DNA of 51,752 nucleotides, from assembly GCA_903876665.1 (NCBI GenBank), contig CAIRAY010000031.1:1-51752 (forward strand), in the 5' to 3' direction. The notes beneath the pieces were generated by a model that was not told where the DNA came from, searched no databases, and saw only the letters and a program-made list of their open reading frames with translations. Source of the stretch: an uncultured Fibrobacterota bacterium (GTDB lineage Bacteria > Fibrobacterota > Fibrobacteria > Fibrobacterales > Fibrobacteraceae). Positions 33,479 to 42,770 of this stretch are shown one piece after another; the stretch's first letter is position 1, and every line of letters begins with the position of its first letter. The position numbers and the translations under genes were made by a program.

Positions 33479-34885
33479 TTAATACTTTCGTAACAGCTGC
33501 AGGTCCCTGCGATCAAAATATCCGAGTCCATACATAAGGCCCAGGGCAATCGTCAGATGCGCCGTTGCGAATTCCCATGTGATTGGGTTTCCGGACATTA
33601 CCCAGATCATTGCCGGGATTTGGGCTAGATGGACGAGGGCGAGCTTCAGCGTATCCTGTCGTACTTCGGAACTATTTTTCCACAACAAGTAACTTAAGAT
33701 GCAAAATTCGGAACCGACTTTGGCCAGGGCTGCACCAGGAAGCCCCCACTGGGGAATCATGATCAAATTCAATACGATATTTGCCCCCGCAGCGATGCTC
33801 GCCAGGACCAGATAGAGCTTACGATCTTTCCTGGTAATGAGCCATTCACTTAGAGGTACCGACAAAAACGACAACACCAGAAAAATTGCAAGTATCCTGG
33901 ATATGTCAGTAGCGAGACTAACATTTTCGGGCGGCATAGCCATGGGAAAAAAGTAGGGAGCAAGGTAAATAGCAAACAACATAAACAGGGTAGATATACC
34001 ACCCAATACTTTATGACTAGCCCGAATCAATCCTTGCACGGCCTCCCGTTCATGATCTCCAAAATGGGCCAACTGCCTTCGTAACGGAATGCTTAATCCC
34101 GCACCGGTCAAAAAGGCAAACAGTGCAACACGCATGCTGTAATCATAGACCCCGACATCTTTAAGTCCTAGAAAAAACCGGATCACGACGACATCAAGGT
34201 TCTGGTGCAAAAGGATCAAGGAGGATCCAATGAACAATGGCGCGGACATCCGATATAATGACCCAATATCTCCCCATTCCTTCGCCTGAGGTGGTCCGAT
34301 TGCGAACCCTTTTTTCGGTCCGACAAACCAGGTGGCAAGTGCCGCAATCATTTCCGTGGCCACATCTACAATGGCAAGCAACGCAATGGAGTGAAGGTAT
34401 CCGGTTAGCACAGCTCCCAGGACCAACGCCTGCCGCGCCACCTGGATCATTGGTATCAGACCATTGTATCCCTTGCGCTGTAAATACCAATCCAGAGAAA
34501 GGGGACGACTGACCAGGAACAGCAGGTACAGTCCGAGCACCAGTCCACCCTCAAAGGAAAAAGCCCGAACACCAATCCAGGCCAGTCCAACGCCAAGTGC
34601 TGCAGGGAAAAACCGCACCCACCCTAGGCTAAGGAAAAATATGCGGTCTAATTTTTCATCGGAAGGACGCTCCACCGTAGCGAGGGTCGAAATACCCATG
34701 TCCAAAAAGAAGCCGGCAAACGAAACCACGGTGAGTCCAAAGGCGACCTCACCCCATGCTGCGGCTCCATAATTGTGGATTGCAATGCTCGCCAACAAAA
34801 ACCGGAACACTCGCCCCAATGCCTGAGCGATTCCACTCATACCAAAGTTAACGAATATTGAGGGGGCAGATTTAGGGAGCTTCAT
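33479..34885 (-). CDS. Polysaccharide flippase (Wzx-like, MOP superfamily)
   Basis: A 468-residue integral membrane protein with about 12-14 predicted helices of the oligosaccharide flippase/polysaccharide biosynthesis family. The N-terminal segment (FVNFGMSGIAQALGRVFRF) and the loop GAAAWGEVAFGL are typical of these proteins, which flip lipid-linked repeat units across the inner membrane. It follows the Wzy-like gene by 13 bases in a wza-wzz-wzy-wzx order. Sequence identity within the superfamily is low, so substrate cannot be predicted. Confidence 0.85.
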   Translation of the reverse strand: MKLPKSAPSIFVNFGMSGIAQALGRVFRFLLASIAIHNYGAAAWGEVAFGLTVVSFAGFFLDMGISTLATVERPSDEKLDRIFFLSLGWVRFFPAALGVGLAWIGVRAFSFEGGLVLGLYLLFLVSRPLSLDWYLQRKGYNGLIPMIQVARQALVLGAVLTGYLHSIALLAIVDVATEMIAALATWFVGPKKGFAIGPPQAKEWGDIGSLYRMSAPLFIGSSLILLHQNLDVVVIRFFLGLKDVGVYDYSMRVALFAFLTGAGLSIPLRRQLAHFGDHEREAVQGLIRASHKVLGGISTLFMLFAIYLAPYFFPMAMPPENVSLATDISRILAIFLVLSFLSVPLSEWLITRKDRKLYLVLASIAAGANIVLNLIMIPQWGLPGAALAKVGSEFCILSYLLWKNSSEVRQDTLKLALVHLAQIPAMIWVMSGNPITWEFATAHLTIALGLMYGLGYFDRRDLQLLRKY

Positions 34886-34898
34886 AAGTCAACAATTT

Positions 34899-36272
34899 CT
34901 ATGTAATGGGTTGATCGGAAGCAGCCCCGCCATTCCAGTCTTCCTGCTTGTCGGGTAACTGGTATAAGATGCCCATGAACCAGGCTCCAAAGCAAACGGT
35001 CGACGGAAATAATGGAACGACATCCACCATCCCCAGGGTCATCATGATCACAAATCCCACTCCCAACGCATATCCTAGCGGCTCTGTGGGGAAGGCCACC
35101 ACATAGCGCACCAACCGAAATACCGCATAGCCAACAACACTCCCCAGCATCAAGATCCCCATAAAGCCGTGTTCCGACAGAACAAGGATTACAACATTGT
35201 GTGCGTGTCCAAGGATTGGGAGGTTCGGAATTAACTGAGTCGCGCCCATTGTTTCCATCAACTCCCCCATGTAGCCCATAAAATTCCCCGGACCAATGCC
35301 AAAAAACGGGTGCTTTTGAAAAGCATCCAGCCCAGTTGTCCACGCCATAATGCGGCCAATGCTGCTCAAATCAAGCTTCCCGCTCATGAACACCATGAGT
35401 CCTTGCTTCAAAAACGAGCTCTGGGGCAACAGGAACCAGACAAGACCCAGAATAATTGAAATCCCCACCAGATATGGAATGAATCGGACCAATTTTCCCA
35501 GAATGTTCCCTTTGCTTTTCATGTGTTGCTTCAGGATTGACGCCAAAAGTAAAGCAATTGCGACTCCAATGAAAGCCATTCTCGTCCCCGAAAAGAACAT
35601 TACCAGAACAACCAACGGACTAAGCAATAAAATGGGTACCCATTTTATCTTGCTTTGAAGCAACTCAAAGGTAATCCAAATTCCCCATTCTATCGCGAGT
35701 AAAACTCCGAAAGCGGTAGCGCTCATGGTAGGGCCCGAGATCCGATCAACATCGGACACCAGCCGTTCAATTAACCCCCAAAGCACAAGATAGGAGAGGT
35801 GAGCCGTTATAAAGAAACGGATGTCAGAAATCTTCCAACGATTCATTTGTACCAAGGCGAACAAAAGGGCACCCTGAATGTACAACAAGATCCAAAGCTT
35901 GTTTACAACATACGGCTGTATCAGGAAAATTCCCGTGTGAAATCCGATGATCACCAGAACGGAAACAAGCAACGGCCGAGATCTCAATACATTGAGATTC
36001 ATGAATCCGAATAAGACGAGCAGGCCCATAACCCCCAATGAGATAAACCGGGTGAACTGCATCCCCGAAATTTCCAAGCCATGCATCGCCACTAGAAGGC
36101 AAAAAACAAAAGGGATTTGCCACTTGGACGTGAGCTTTGAAGCTACCCCCAAAAAAAGAACTGCAAACCCGATAAGTCCAATGATGTTTTTTTCATCTGC
36201 GGTCAGATATACAAAAGTGATCATCAAGGGAATTAAGATTCCAAAGAGGACCATTCTTAGCTTTCGACTCAT
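34899..36272 (-). CDS. O-antigen ligase/polymerase family protein (Wzy-like)
   Basis: A 457-residue multi-spanning membrane protein with about 11-12 hydrophobic helices. The Wzy_C/WaaL hallmark is present in the large periplasmic loop: FFGIGPGNFMGYM and, about 25 residues later, GHAHNVVILVLSEHGFMG, where the HxHN histidine is typical of these glycan polymerases and ligases. Position between the Wzz-like and flippase genes favours a polymerase. Its start overlaps the Wzz-like stop by four bases. Confidence 0.85.
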   Translation of the reverse strand: MSRKLRMVLFGILIPLMITFVYLTADEKNIIGLIGFAVLFLGVASKLTSKWQIPFVFCLLVAMHGLEISGMQFTRFISLGVMGLLVLFGFMNLNVLRSRPLLVSVLVIIGFHTGIFLIQPYVVNKLWILLYIQGALLFALVQMNRWKISDIRFFITAHLSYLVLWGLIERLVSDVDRISGPTMSATAFGVLLAIEWGIWITFELLQSKIKWVPILLLSPLVVLVMFFSGTRMAFIGVAIALLLASILKQHMKSKGNILGKLVRFIPYLVGISIILGLVWFLLPQSSFLKQGLMVFMSGKLDLSSIGRIMAWTTGLDAFQKHPFFGIGPGNFMGYMGELMETMGATQLIPNLPILGHAHNVVILVLSEHGFMGILMLGSVVGYAVFRLVRYVVAFPTEPLGYALGVGFVIMMTLGMVDVVPLFPSTVCFGAWFMGILYQLPDKQEDWNGGAASDQPIT

Positions 36273-37435
36273 GATTTAAATGACTCGATGAACCGCCGCA
36301 TTTGGGACTGAAAAGGGGTTCCATTGCCGACCTTGCCATCCATTATTCCAGCGAACAGAACAAAGGCTAAACAGAAAACAAAGGAGATAATAAACCCACC
36401 GAGAGCCCAAACCGCCCGCTTTGGCTTTAGCTTCCAATCAGGGACATAGGCATCCTGAACGACTTGGATGACAGCCTGTGTCCTAGAGGATTGTGATTCC
36501 GCAAGGGCGAGCTCACTCGAAATAACCTCCAACAATCCACTCACTAATTTGACATTCAATTTGATCCGCTCTACATCAAGATATCGTTGAATGGCCCAGT
36601 CTGAATTTAAAAATACGGATGATTCCGAGGGCTTATAGCTATCCGTATAATTCCCTCTTAATTTTTTCAGTTCCTGGCCGATTGCTGCGACCTTATAACC
36701 TGCCTTTATTTTAGCAGGACTATCATCTCCAGATGTTTTTGCGAAATAGGATTCCTCGATACTGATGTTATTGATTTGCTGCTCATATCCAGCCAGGGCC
36801 TCAAGAGAAATCCGAATTTGCTCTTCGGGGTCGATAATTTTGTTCTTTCTGTGATATTCGGCCAAGGCATTTTGGAGGTGATCCAGGCTATCGCTTATTT
36901 CTTTATGCTTTTGTCGCAAAAAAGATGTGTTCTCGAGCATTCGTTCGTGTTCCAATGCCATGTAACGGTCATTGGCATTCTTTACCATAAAACGAACAAG
37001 GTCAACAGCTCTTTCCTTGCTTTTTGACTGGTAGCCACAGACGATGATTCCGTTGTCTTCCATGCTGACTGTTAGATCTTTGCTGAATTTTACAATGGTT
37101 AAATCTATGGATTTCTTTTTATAAATAGAGTCCAATTTAAACTTGTGAATTGCCTTGACCATGTTGTCACGACCTTCAAGTAACTCCAGAAAAAAGTCTT
37201 CGGAATTTGCATCGCCCTTTGATTTAAAATAATCTGAAATTGATCCGCCCTTTAATTTCATGGATGAAATAGATGTACTTTGTGTAGGGTCATCGATTCG
37301 AATCCGTATTTCTGTGTAGAAAATCGGCGGTAGAATTTGGGCAATAAAGAACGCCAAAACCCCGGCAAGGATTGGCATACCTATTATGTATTTCTTCTTT
37401 TTTTGAAGATAGATCAGAATATCAACTGCATCCAT
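36269..37435 (-). CDS. Polysaccharide chain-length determinant (Wzz-like)
   Basis: A 388-residue PCP-family protein. A helix near 17-36 and a C-terminal helix near 336-360 flank a long periplasmic, coiled-coil-rich domain (about 60-320), the usual Wzz topology. The membrane-proximal segment after the first helix (PPIFYTEIRIRIDD) and the segment before the last (VPDWKLKPKRAVWALGG) fit the family. There is no tyrosine-kinase domain, so it is not a full Wzc, and no separate kinase lies nearby. The start shares one base with the preceding Wza-like stop (TAATG). Confidence 0.85.
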   Translation of the reverse strand: MDAVDILIYLQKKKKYIIGMPILAGVLAFFIAQILPPIFYTEIRIRIDDPTQSTSISSMKLKGGSISDYFKSKGDANSEDFFLELLEGRDNMVKAIHKFKLDSIYKKKSIDLTIVKFSKDLTVSMEDNGIIVCGYQSKSKERAVDLVRFMVKNANDRYMALEHERMLENTSFLRQKHKEISDSLDHLQNALAEYHRKNKIIDPEEQIRISLEALAGYEQQINNISIEESYFAKTSGDDSPAKIKAGYKVAAIGQELKKLRGNYTDSYKPSESSVFLNSDWAIQRYLDVERIKLNVKLVSGLLEVISSELALAESQSSRTQAVIQVVQDAYVPDWKLKPKRAVWALGGFIISFVFCLAFVLFAGIMDGKVGNGTPFQSQMRRFIESFKS

Positions 37436-38622
37436 TATTGTGCCTTTAAACTGGCTGAGATCATCAATGTTGCAGCGACCACTGAAAGCAGTGACGTGAT
37501 GAACATTGTTAAATCCTTGATGGTTTCGTATGTGCTCTTTGGCAAGGCGATGTAATCTCCAGGATAAATCATTCCCTTCTGAGGATCAATCGACTCCTCC
37601 TTGCCATCTTTGTGAGTCACTTTTAATTGATTAAAGCTTCCGGATTGAGGAATCAAACCCGCTGACGCTAAATAATCCATGGCAGACAGCCCAGATAAAT
37701 ATGGCAAGCGGCCCGGAACAGCCATCGAACCACCAACGTACACATATTCTCTTTTCTTTAGTATCTCAATTTCTGATCCAACAGGAATAGTCATATCCTG
37801 AACATCTTCATATTTTGCAATAAACAAATCCCTTAATGGTATGTCGATGGCTATCGTCTCAATTGGTGCAACATTCCCTTCGTAGTAACCAGCCTCCCTA
37901 ACAATTGTCTCCAATGACTCGTTTCCTTTAGAGATAACGACTGTCGACCATTCTCCATGCTTCACTTTGATTCCTTGATCCTTTCCAAAAAATGGGACCC
38001 AGACACGATCGCCTTGTTTTAAAATCGGATCGTTTATTAACGAGGCCTCGAAATCTTTTTTGGTTAAATCAATTCGTAAGGTATCCTTCTCTCCTCGAAA
38101 AATGAGAATGTTTTTCTCATTGCCTCCCACCGACAATCCTCCAGCATATCTAAGCAAAGTACTTAAGCGGCATTGAGGATCAATTGAATGTTGGCCCGGA
38201 AATTTCACAGCACCAAAAATCGGGATTCTATAGCGCCTTATTTGACTAAAACGCACTACACAGTTTTTCGGGTTGTATCGCTTCGAGGCCAGATCAAGAA
38301 TTTTCGCCTTTGCCTGCTGCAGGGTTATTCCAACAACAGAAACGGATCCCACTCCCTCTAGCGAAATGATTCCCTCTGGAGACACCTGCATCGGATAGGA
38401 TAAGTTCTCGAGCATTAGCTCGAAAAAGTCGCCTTCACCAACAACATATAGCGAATCGATCTGAGTTTCCAAGGCAATGCTTTCAAATTGCCTTGCATCT
38501 TTGATGTTGGGAATGTCTGAGTCCACAAAATTTAAAGAGGTTGGCACAGGCAATGAAGCCGTCGACGCAAGACAAACAGAGACAACGCATAAAGAGGCAA
38601 ATAATCCCAGTCTTTTTGTCAT
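37435..38622 (-). CDS. Polysaccharide export protein (Wza-like, SLBB domains)
   Basis: A 395-residue exported protein: signal peptide (about 1-23), a Poly_export domain (about 55-150; YVVGEGDFFELML) and SLBB-type domains (about 155-235, PIFGAVKFPGQHSI; about 300-350, VYVGGSMAVPGRLPYLSG). It ends in a hydrophobic segment (LTMFITSLLSVVAATLMI) that could be a membrane helix. It should form or contact the outer-membrane polysaccharide channel. No lipobox is evident, unlike classical Wza. The start at 38622 (ATG after AGGGA) is preferred over an upstream frame start at 38682. Confidence 0.85.
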   Translation of the reverse strand: MTKRLGLFASLCVVSVCLASTASLPVPTSLNFVDSDIPNIKDARQFESIALETQIDSLYVVGEGDFFELMLENLSYPMQVSPEGIISLEGVGSVSVVGITLQQAKAKILDLASKRYNPKNCVVRFSQIRRYRIPIFGAVKFPGQHSIDPQCRLSTLLRYAGGLSVGGNEKNILIFRGEKDTLRIDLTKKDFEASLINDPILKQGDRVWVPFFGKDQGIKVKHGEWSTVVISKGNESLETIVREAGYYEGNVAPIETIAIDIPLRDLFIAKYEDVQDMTIPVGSEIEILKKREYVYVGGSMAVPGRLPYLSGLSAMDYLASAGLIPQSGSFNQLKVTHKDGKEESIDPQKGMIYPGDYIALPKSTYETIKDLTMFITSLLSVVAATLMISASLKAQ

Positions 38623-38710
38623 ATTCCCTAAAATAAGAAATGCAGCTTGGGCAAACAACATATTCGAGCTAGCCTTTTTCAATTTGCGGGTTTCACTGCA
38701 AATTATGAAA

Positions 38711-38739
38711 ATAAAACACCCTAGCGTGCGCCAGGGTGT
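38711..38739 (-). terminator. Intrinsic terminator of the ribosomal operon
   Basis: ACACCCT and AGGGTGT form a 7-bp stem extended by GCG/CGC across one mismatch. The minus strand continues with TTTTATTTT. It lies 24 bases past the rplQ stop and before the wza-like gene. Confidence 0.75.
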
Positions 38740-38763
38740 CTTAATGTTTATTTCGAAATTTGC

Positions 38764-39234
38764 TTAAGCAACTTTAGCTTCGCCGGCAACCATGTCTACC
38801 TTTTTAGGGGCAGCCTTTTTGGCTGGACTCTTCTTGGCTTTGACGGTAATTTCGTCTTCCACGAGCCCAATCAATGCCATTTCGGAAGCATCGCCGGAAC
38901 GATTCAAGCCAAGCTTCAGAACCCGGGTGTATCCACCTGGACGAGAAGCATAGCGTGGACCGATTACGCTGAACAGGCCTTGGAGGACTGCTGGATCCAT
39001 GATATAGCGCGCAGCCTGGCGGCGAGCCGACAAATCACCTTTCTTACCATAGGTGATCAAGCGGTCAACCACACCACGAACCAGTTTGGCTTTGAAAAGG
39101 GTCGTCTTGACCTGACGGTCAATCGTTTCCTTTTGCAAGCCCTTTAACAGGATCGAAGTTGCAAGGCTACGAAGGATTGCACGTTTGTGCTCGGCGTCAA
39201 CGCCTAATTTTTTATTCTTTACACCGTGTCTCAT
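38764..39234 (-). CDS. rplQ: 50S ribosomal protein L17
   Basis: A 156-residue L17 near the exit side of the large subunit. The core (about 1-117) starts RHGVKNKKLGVDAEHKRAIL, slightly shortened from the usual MRHxxxxxKLGR, and ends with the typical GYTRVLKLGLNRSGDASEMALIGLV. A Lys/Ala/Pro-rich tail of about 35 residues (KKSPAKKAAPKK) makes it longer than the usual 115-130. It is the last gene of the operon, seven bases after rpoA, followed by a terminator. Confidence 0.96.
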   Translation of the reverse strand: MRHGVKNKKLGVDAEHKRAILRSLATSILLKGLQKETIDRQVKTTLFKAKLVRGVVDRLITYGKKGDLSARRQAARYIMDPAVLQGLFSVIGPRYASRPGGYTRVLKLGLNRSGDASEMALIGLVEDEITVKAKKSPAKKAAPKKVDMVAGEAKVA

Positions 39235-39241
39235 GGCTGTA

Positions 39242-40216
39242 TCAGTCCTTCAAATATTCGTCTACGTTCATGCCAAAACCAAGGCCCATGGAAGTAAGTA
39301 CTTCGTTGAGCTCCACCAAGGACTTGCGTCCAAAGTTCTTGTACTTAAGCATGTCTTGTTCTTTATTCCGAACCAGGTCGGCGATAGTATGGATATTCGC
39401 CATCCGCAAGCAGTTGCTCGAGCGGACAGAGAGTTCGAGTTCATCTACGCGCATACGGAGCAAGTTGCCCACACGTTGACGTTCTTCGTCCTGCACCGCT
39501 TCTTCTGGGGACTCAAGGTCGCCTTCGAAGTTGATGAACAGTTCGAAATGGTCCACAAGCAGCTTGGCTGAATATGCGAGAGCGTCTTCAGGATCAATGC
39601 TTCCGTCCGTGGTGATTTCGAGCTCAAGCCGATTGAAATCGGTGCGCTGGCCAACACGGGTATCGGCTACATGCATCGCAACATTCAGCACTGGGCTGAA
39701 GTTCGCGTCCATGTGAATTACACCGATCGGAGCAGATGCATCTTTCAAATCATCAGCAATCACATAACCACGGCCTGACATGACCTTCATCTCCATGGAG
39801 AGAGAAGCGCCACCACTCAGCGTGGCAATTTCGAGGCCTGGATTCAGGATTACGACATTGGGATTTGCTTCAATCGCCGCAGCAGTCACCTTGCCTTCGC
39901 CGGACACGTCGAGACGCAAAGTCTCATCGTGGTCGGAGAGCAATTTGATGCGCAGAGCCTTCAAATTGAGGATAATGTCAGCGACATCTTCCTTGACACC
40001 CTTGACCGTTGAATACTCGTGGGATACACCCTCGATTTTCACGGAAACTACAGCCGCACCTTGTAGCGAGGACAGAAGAACACGACGCAGGCCATTGCCG
40101 ACGGTGATTCCCCAGCCACGTTCCATTGCGTCGACTACGAACTTTGCGCTGCGACCATCAACAGAAGGTTCGACCTTCTGAAAATTGCGCGGCATTTGGA
40201 GAGATTTCCACATCAT
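39242..40216 (-). CDS. rpoA: DNA-directed RNA polymerase subunit alpha
   Basis: A 324-residue alpha subunit that dimerises to nucleate RNA polymerase assembly. The N-terminal domain (about 18-230) has the signature GWGITVGNGLRRVLLSSLQGAAV (key residues G-N-x-LRR), and the C-terminal domain (about 250-315) binds UP elements and activators through the SVRSSNCL segment and NFGRKSL. Length is typical. It lies 21 bases after rpsK; the usual rpsD between them is absent. Confidence 0.97.
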   Translation of the reverse strand: MMWKSLQMPRNFQKVEPSVDGRSAKFVVDAMERGWGITVGNGLRRVLLSSLQGAAVVSVKIEGVSHEYSTVKGVKEDVADIILNLKALRIKLLSDHDETLRLDVSGEGKVTAAAIEANPNVVILNPGLEIATLSGGASLSMEMKVMSGRGYVIADDLKDASAPIGVIHMDANFSPVLNVAMHVADTRVGQRTDFNRLELEITTDGSIDPEDALAYSAKLLVDHFELFINFEGDLESPEEAVQDEERQRVGNLLRMRVDELELSVRSSNCLRMANIHTIADLVRNKEQDMLKYKNFGRKSLVELNEVLTSMGLGFGMNVDEYLKD

Positions 40217-40237
40217 AAGGCGAATTCCCCCTCGGGA

Positions 40238-40669
40238 TTAGATTCTTCTCTTTTTCTTAGGACGGCATCCGTTATGGGCCACACCCGTGACATCGCGAAT
40301 TGTCATGACTTCAATGCCGACATTCTTGATTGCACGAACTGCGGACTCACGACCGGCACCGGCTCCACGGATTCTCACGTCTACGCGACGGAGACCCAGA
40401 TCGAAAGCCTTGCGGGCGGCGGACTCGGAGGCCAACTGCGCTGCAAAGGGAGTGCTCTTGCGAGAACCCTTGAAGCCCACATTGCCCGGAGAACTCCAGG
40501 ATACAACGTTTCCACGCGCATCGGTGATGCTAACGATGGTGTTGTTGAAAGAAGCATTGACATGGGCCACGCCCTGAACATCAATACGCTTCTTGCCCTT
40601 CTTAACCTTTTCTTCGGCGCCCTCAGTAGCAGGGGCGACGGATTCTTTGACGTCTTCGTTCTCAGCCAC
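40238..40669 (-). CDS. rpsK: 30S ribosomal protein S11
   Basis: A 143-residue S11 on the 30S platform near the Shine-Dalgarno helix. The core (about 28-143) contains [22 protein letters not shown] and ends in [13 protein letters not shown]-like residues (here [14 protein letters not shown]). An acidic/lysine N-terminal extension of about 25 residues ([11 protein letters not shown]...) is longer than the usual 129-residue form. Twelve bases separate it from rpsM. Confidence 0.96.
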   Translation of the reverse strand: MAENEDVKESVAPATEGAEEKVKKGKKRIDVQGVAHVNASFNNTIVSITDARGNVVSWSSPGNVGFKGSRKSTPFAAQLASESAARKAFDLGLRRVDVRIRGAGAGRESAVRAIKNVGIEVMTIRDVTGVAHNGCRPKKKRRI

Positions 40670-40681
40670 GAAAATCTCCTC

Positions 40682-41050
40682 TTACTTCTTCTTGTTCGCG
40701 ACGGTCTTTTTAGGACCCTTGCGAGTACGCGCATTGGTTCTGGAACGCTGGCCACGCACAGGGAGACCCTTGCGATGACGTGTTCCACGATAGCATCCAA
40801 TATCCTGCAGGCGCTTGATATTCAGCGCAATTTCGGAGCGAAGTTGACCTTCGACAGGATACTTCTCTTCGATGAGGCGGCGGACTTTGCCTTGTTCCTC
40901 TTCAGTGAGATCACCGACTTTTTTATGAACATCAATGCCCAACTCTTCGCAAATTAAGCGAGAAGTGTGCAAACCAATGCCATATAGACCGGTCAAACCA
41001 TATTCGACCGACTTGCTATTAGGCAAATCAACACCAGCAATACGTGCCAT
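40682..41050 (-). CDS. rpsM: 30S ribosomal protein S13
   Basis: A 122-residue S13 of the small-subunit head, contacting P-site tRNA through its C-terminal tail. It begins [26 protein letters not shown] and ends with [14 protein letters not shown], with the conserved [17 protein letters not shown]-like core (here [10 protein letters not shown]). Length is typical. It lies eight bases after rpmJ. Confidence 0.97.
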   Translation of the reverse strand: MARIAGVDLPNSKSVEYGLTGLYGIGLHTSRLICEELGIDVHKKVGDLTEEEQGKVRRLIEEKYPVEGQLRSEIALNIKRLQDIGCYRGTRHRKGLPVRGQRSRTNARTRKGPKKTVANKKK

Positions 41051-41058
41051 CTGAACTC

Positions 41059-41175
41059 CTATCCCTGTTTCTGCTTATGGCGTGGGTTCTTATCGCAGAT
41101 GACCCGCAGGATACCCTTCCGGCGGATAATCTTGCAGTTTACACATCTGGGTTTAATGGATGCTTTGACTTTCAT
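41059..41175 (-). CDS. rpmJ: 50S ribosomal protein L36 (zinc-binding form)
   Basis: A 38-residue L36. Its zinc ligands C11, C14, C27 and H33 are all present, so it is the zinc-containing (C+) type. It begins [11 protein letters not shown] and ends HKQKQG. It lies between infA and rpsM, its usual place in the alpha gene set. Confidence 0.97.
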   Translation of the reverse strand: MKVKASIKPRCVNCKIIRRKGILRVICDKNPRHKQKQG

Positions 41176-41186
41176 TGGTAACCCTT

Positions 41187-41405
41187 TTATTTGTACCTAT
41201 ATGTGATCCGACCTCTTGTCAGGTCATATGGAGAAATTTCAACCAGAACCTTGTCATCGGGCAAAATGCGAATAAAATTACGCCGCATTTTACCAGAAAC
41301 ATGGGCCAGGATTTCGTGTCCGTTCTCGAGCCCTACGCGAAAGCTCGCATTGGGAAGCGCTTCAAGAACAGTACCTTCTACCTGGATTCCTTCTTCCTTC
41401 GCCAT
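41187..41405 (-). CDS. infA: Translation initiation factor IF-1
   Basis: A 72-residue OB-fold protein that binds the ribosomal A site during initiation. The sequence [40 protein letters not shown] and [18 protein letters not shown] is canonical. It follows secY directly; the map and adk genes often found between them are not present. Confidence 0.97.
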   Translation of the reverse strand: MAKEEGIQVEGTVLEALPNASFRVGLENGHEILAHVSGKMRRNFIRILPDDKVLVEISPYDLTRGRITYRYK

Positions 41406-42770
41406 TTAGGAAGCTACCCTTCCGCGAATGCGGCCGTGTTTTAGGAATCCTTCATAATTCTTTGTATGCAACTGGGCCTCGATTTGGCGTAGGGTGTCTA
41501 GGGCAACTCCCACGACAATCAGCACAGAAGTGCCACCAATATAGAATTGCATATTCAAAGCGTCTTTGATATGGAGGGGTGCAACGCTAATAAAAGCGAG
41601 GAACATGGCTCCAGGAAGGGTAATTCGTGTTAAAATGTGGTCAATGTACTCGGCAGTCTTGCGACCGGGGCGAATTCCAGGGATAAATCCACCGGATTTC
41701 TTGAGGTTGTCGGCAATGTCGTTCGGGTTGTACTGAATGGCCGTATAGAAGTAGGCAAAGAAAACGATCAGTACGGTAAAGATTATTGAATAGGCTACAT
41801 GTCCTGGAAGGAATGCGCTGGCAAAAGTCTGTGCCAGAGAAAAATCAGGAACCCAGGAGGCCAACATGGCAGGCACAAACATGATCGAGGAGGCAAAAAT
41901 CACCGGAATCACGCCTGCAGTATTCACCTTAAAAGGCAAGTAGCTCGATTGACCACCCATAACCTTCCGACCCACGACACGGCGGGGGCTTTGAAGAGGG
42001 ATGCGGCGATTGGCTTGTTCCATAAAGACGATGAAGGCTACAATGCCCACAGCAACAGCGATCACAGCGATCTCAGTAAACAGCGCCGAGTTTCCGGCAA
42101 CGAATTGCTCAAACTCGCGGTATACCGAGATGGGGAAATTAGCGACAATACCACCAAAGATGATCAAAGAAATTCCGTTACCAATTCCCCTGGCAGTAAT
42201 TTGTTCGCCAAGATACATGATAAATACGGTTCCCGTCGTCATGGTCAAAGTAGCAAGGATTCGGAATCCAAAATTGCCTGCGCCACTGGAGAAAGAATCC
42301 AGCAAAACTCCTGCACCCTGAACCGATTCAGAGCTCATGCGGATGTTGGAGAGCCAAACTGAAATGCCCCAGGACTGCAGAGCCGCAAGGATCACGGTAA
42401 AATAACGAGTCCATTGATTCAGCTTCGCGCGCCCTTCCATGCCTTCTTTTTGAAGCATTTGGATGGTTGGGATCACGGAGCCTAACAACTGGATGGCGAT
42501 ACTTGCAGAAATGTAGGGCATGATGCCCAAGGCAAAAATCGTTGCCTTGGCAAATGCACCACCGGTGAAGGCATCGTATAGCCCCCACACGTTGTTCTGG
42601 TTCTGAGCAAAAAAGCCCGCAAGGCGCTGCGGATCAATACCTGGGATGGTAATATGTCCACCAATGCGATAGAGCACGAGGACGGCCAGCGTAAAAAGAA
42701 TCTTTTTACGTAGGTCCTCGATTTTGAGGGCATTGCTGAATGCGTCTAGGGCTTTCTTCAAAGATTCCAT
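41406..42770 (-). CDS. secY: Protein translocase subunit SecY
   Basis: A 454-residue SecY, the channel of the Sec translocon, with about ten transmembrane helices. Hallmarks are the N-terminal helix and plug region (GGHITIPGIDP), EQITARGIGNGISLIIFGGI in the middle, and the C5-loop PNDIADNLKKSGGFIPGIRPG. The C-terminus ends GFLKHGRIRGR. Its start shares one base with the rplO stop (TAATG). Confidence 0.97.
   Translation of the reverse strand: MESLKKALDAFSNALKIEDLRKKILFTLAVLVLYRIGGHITIPGIDPQRLAGFFAQNQNNVWGLYDAFTGGAFAKATIFALGIMPYISASIAIQLLGSVIPTIQMLQKEGMEGRAKLNQWTRYFTVILAALQSWGISVWLSNIRMSSESVQGAGVLLDSFSSGAGNFGFRILATLTMTTGTVFIMYLGEQITARGIGNGISLIIFGGIVANFPISVYREFEQFVAGNSALFTEIAVIAVAVGIVAFIVFMEQANRRIPLQSPRRVVGRKVMGGQSSYLPFKVNTAGVIPVIFASSIMFVPAMLASWVPDFSLAQTFASAFLPGHVAYSIIFTVLIVFFAYFYTAIQYNPNDIADNLKKSGGFIPGIRPGRKTAEYIDHILTRITLPGAMFLAFISVAPLHIKDALNMQFYIGGTSVLIVVGVALDTLRQIEAQLHTKNYEGFLKHGRIRGRVAS

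Noticed and set aside
40196-40957. 253-codon plus-strand frame opposite rpsK and rpsM
   Set aside because: Antisense shadow of two conserved ribosomal genes.
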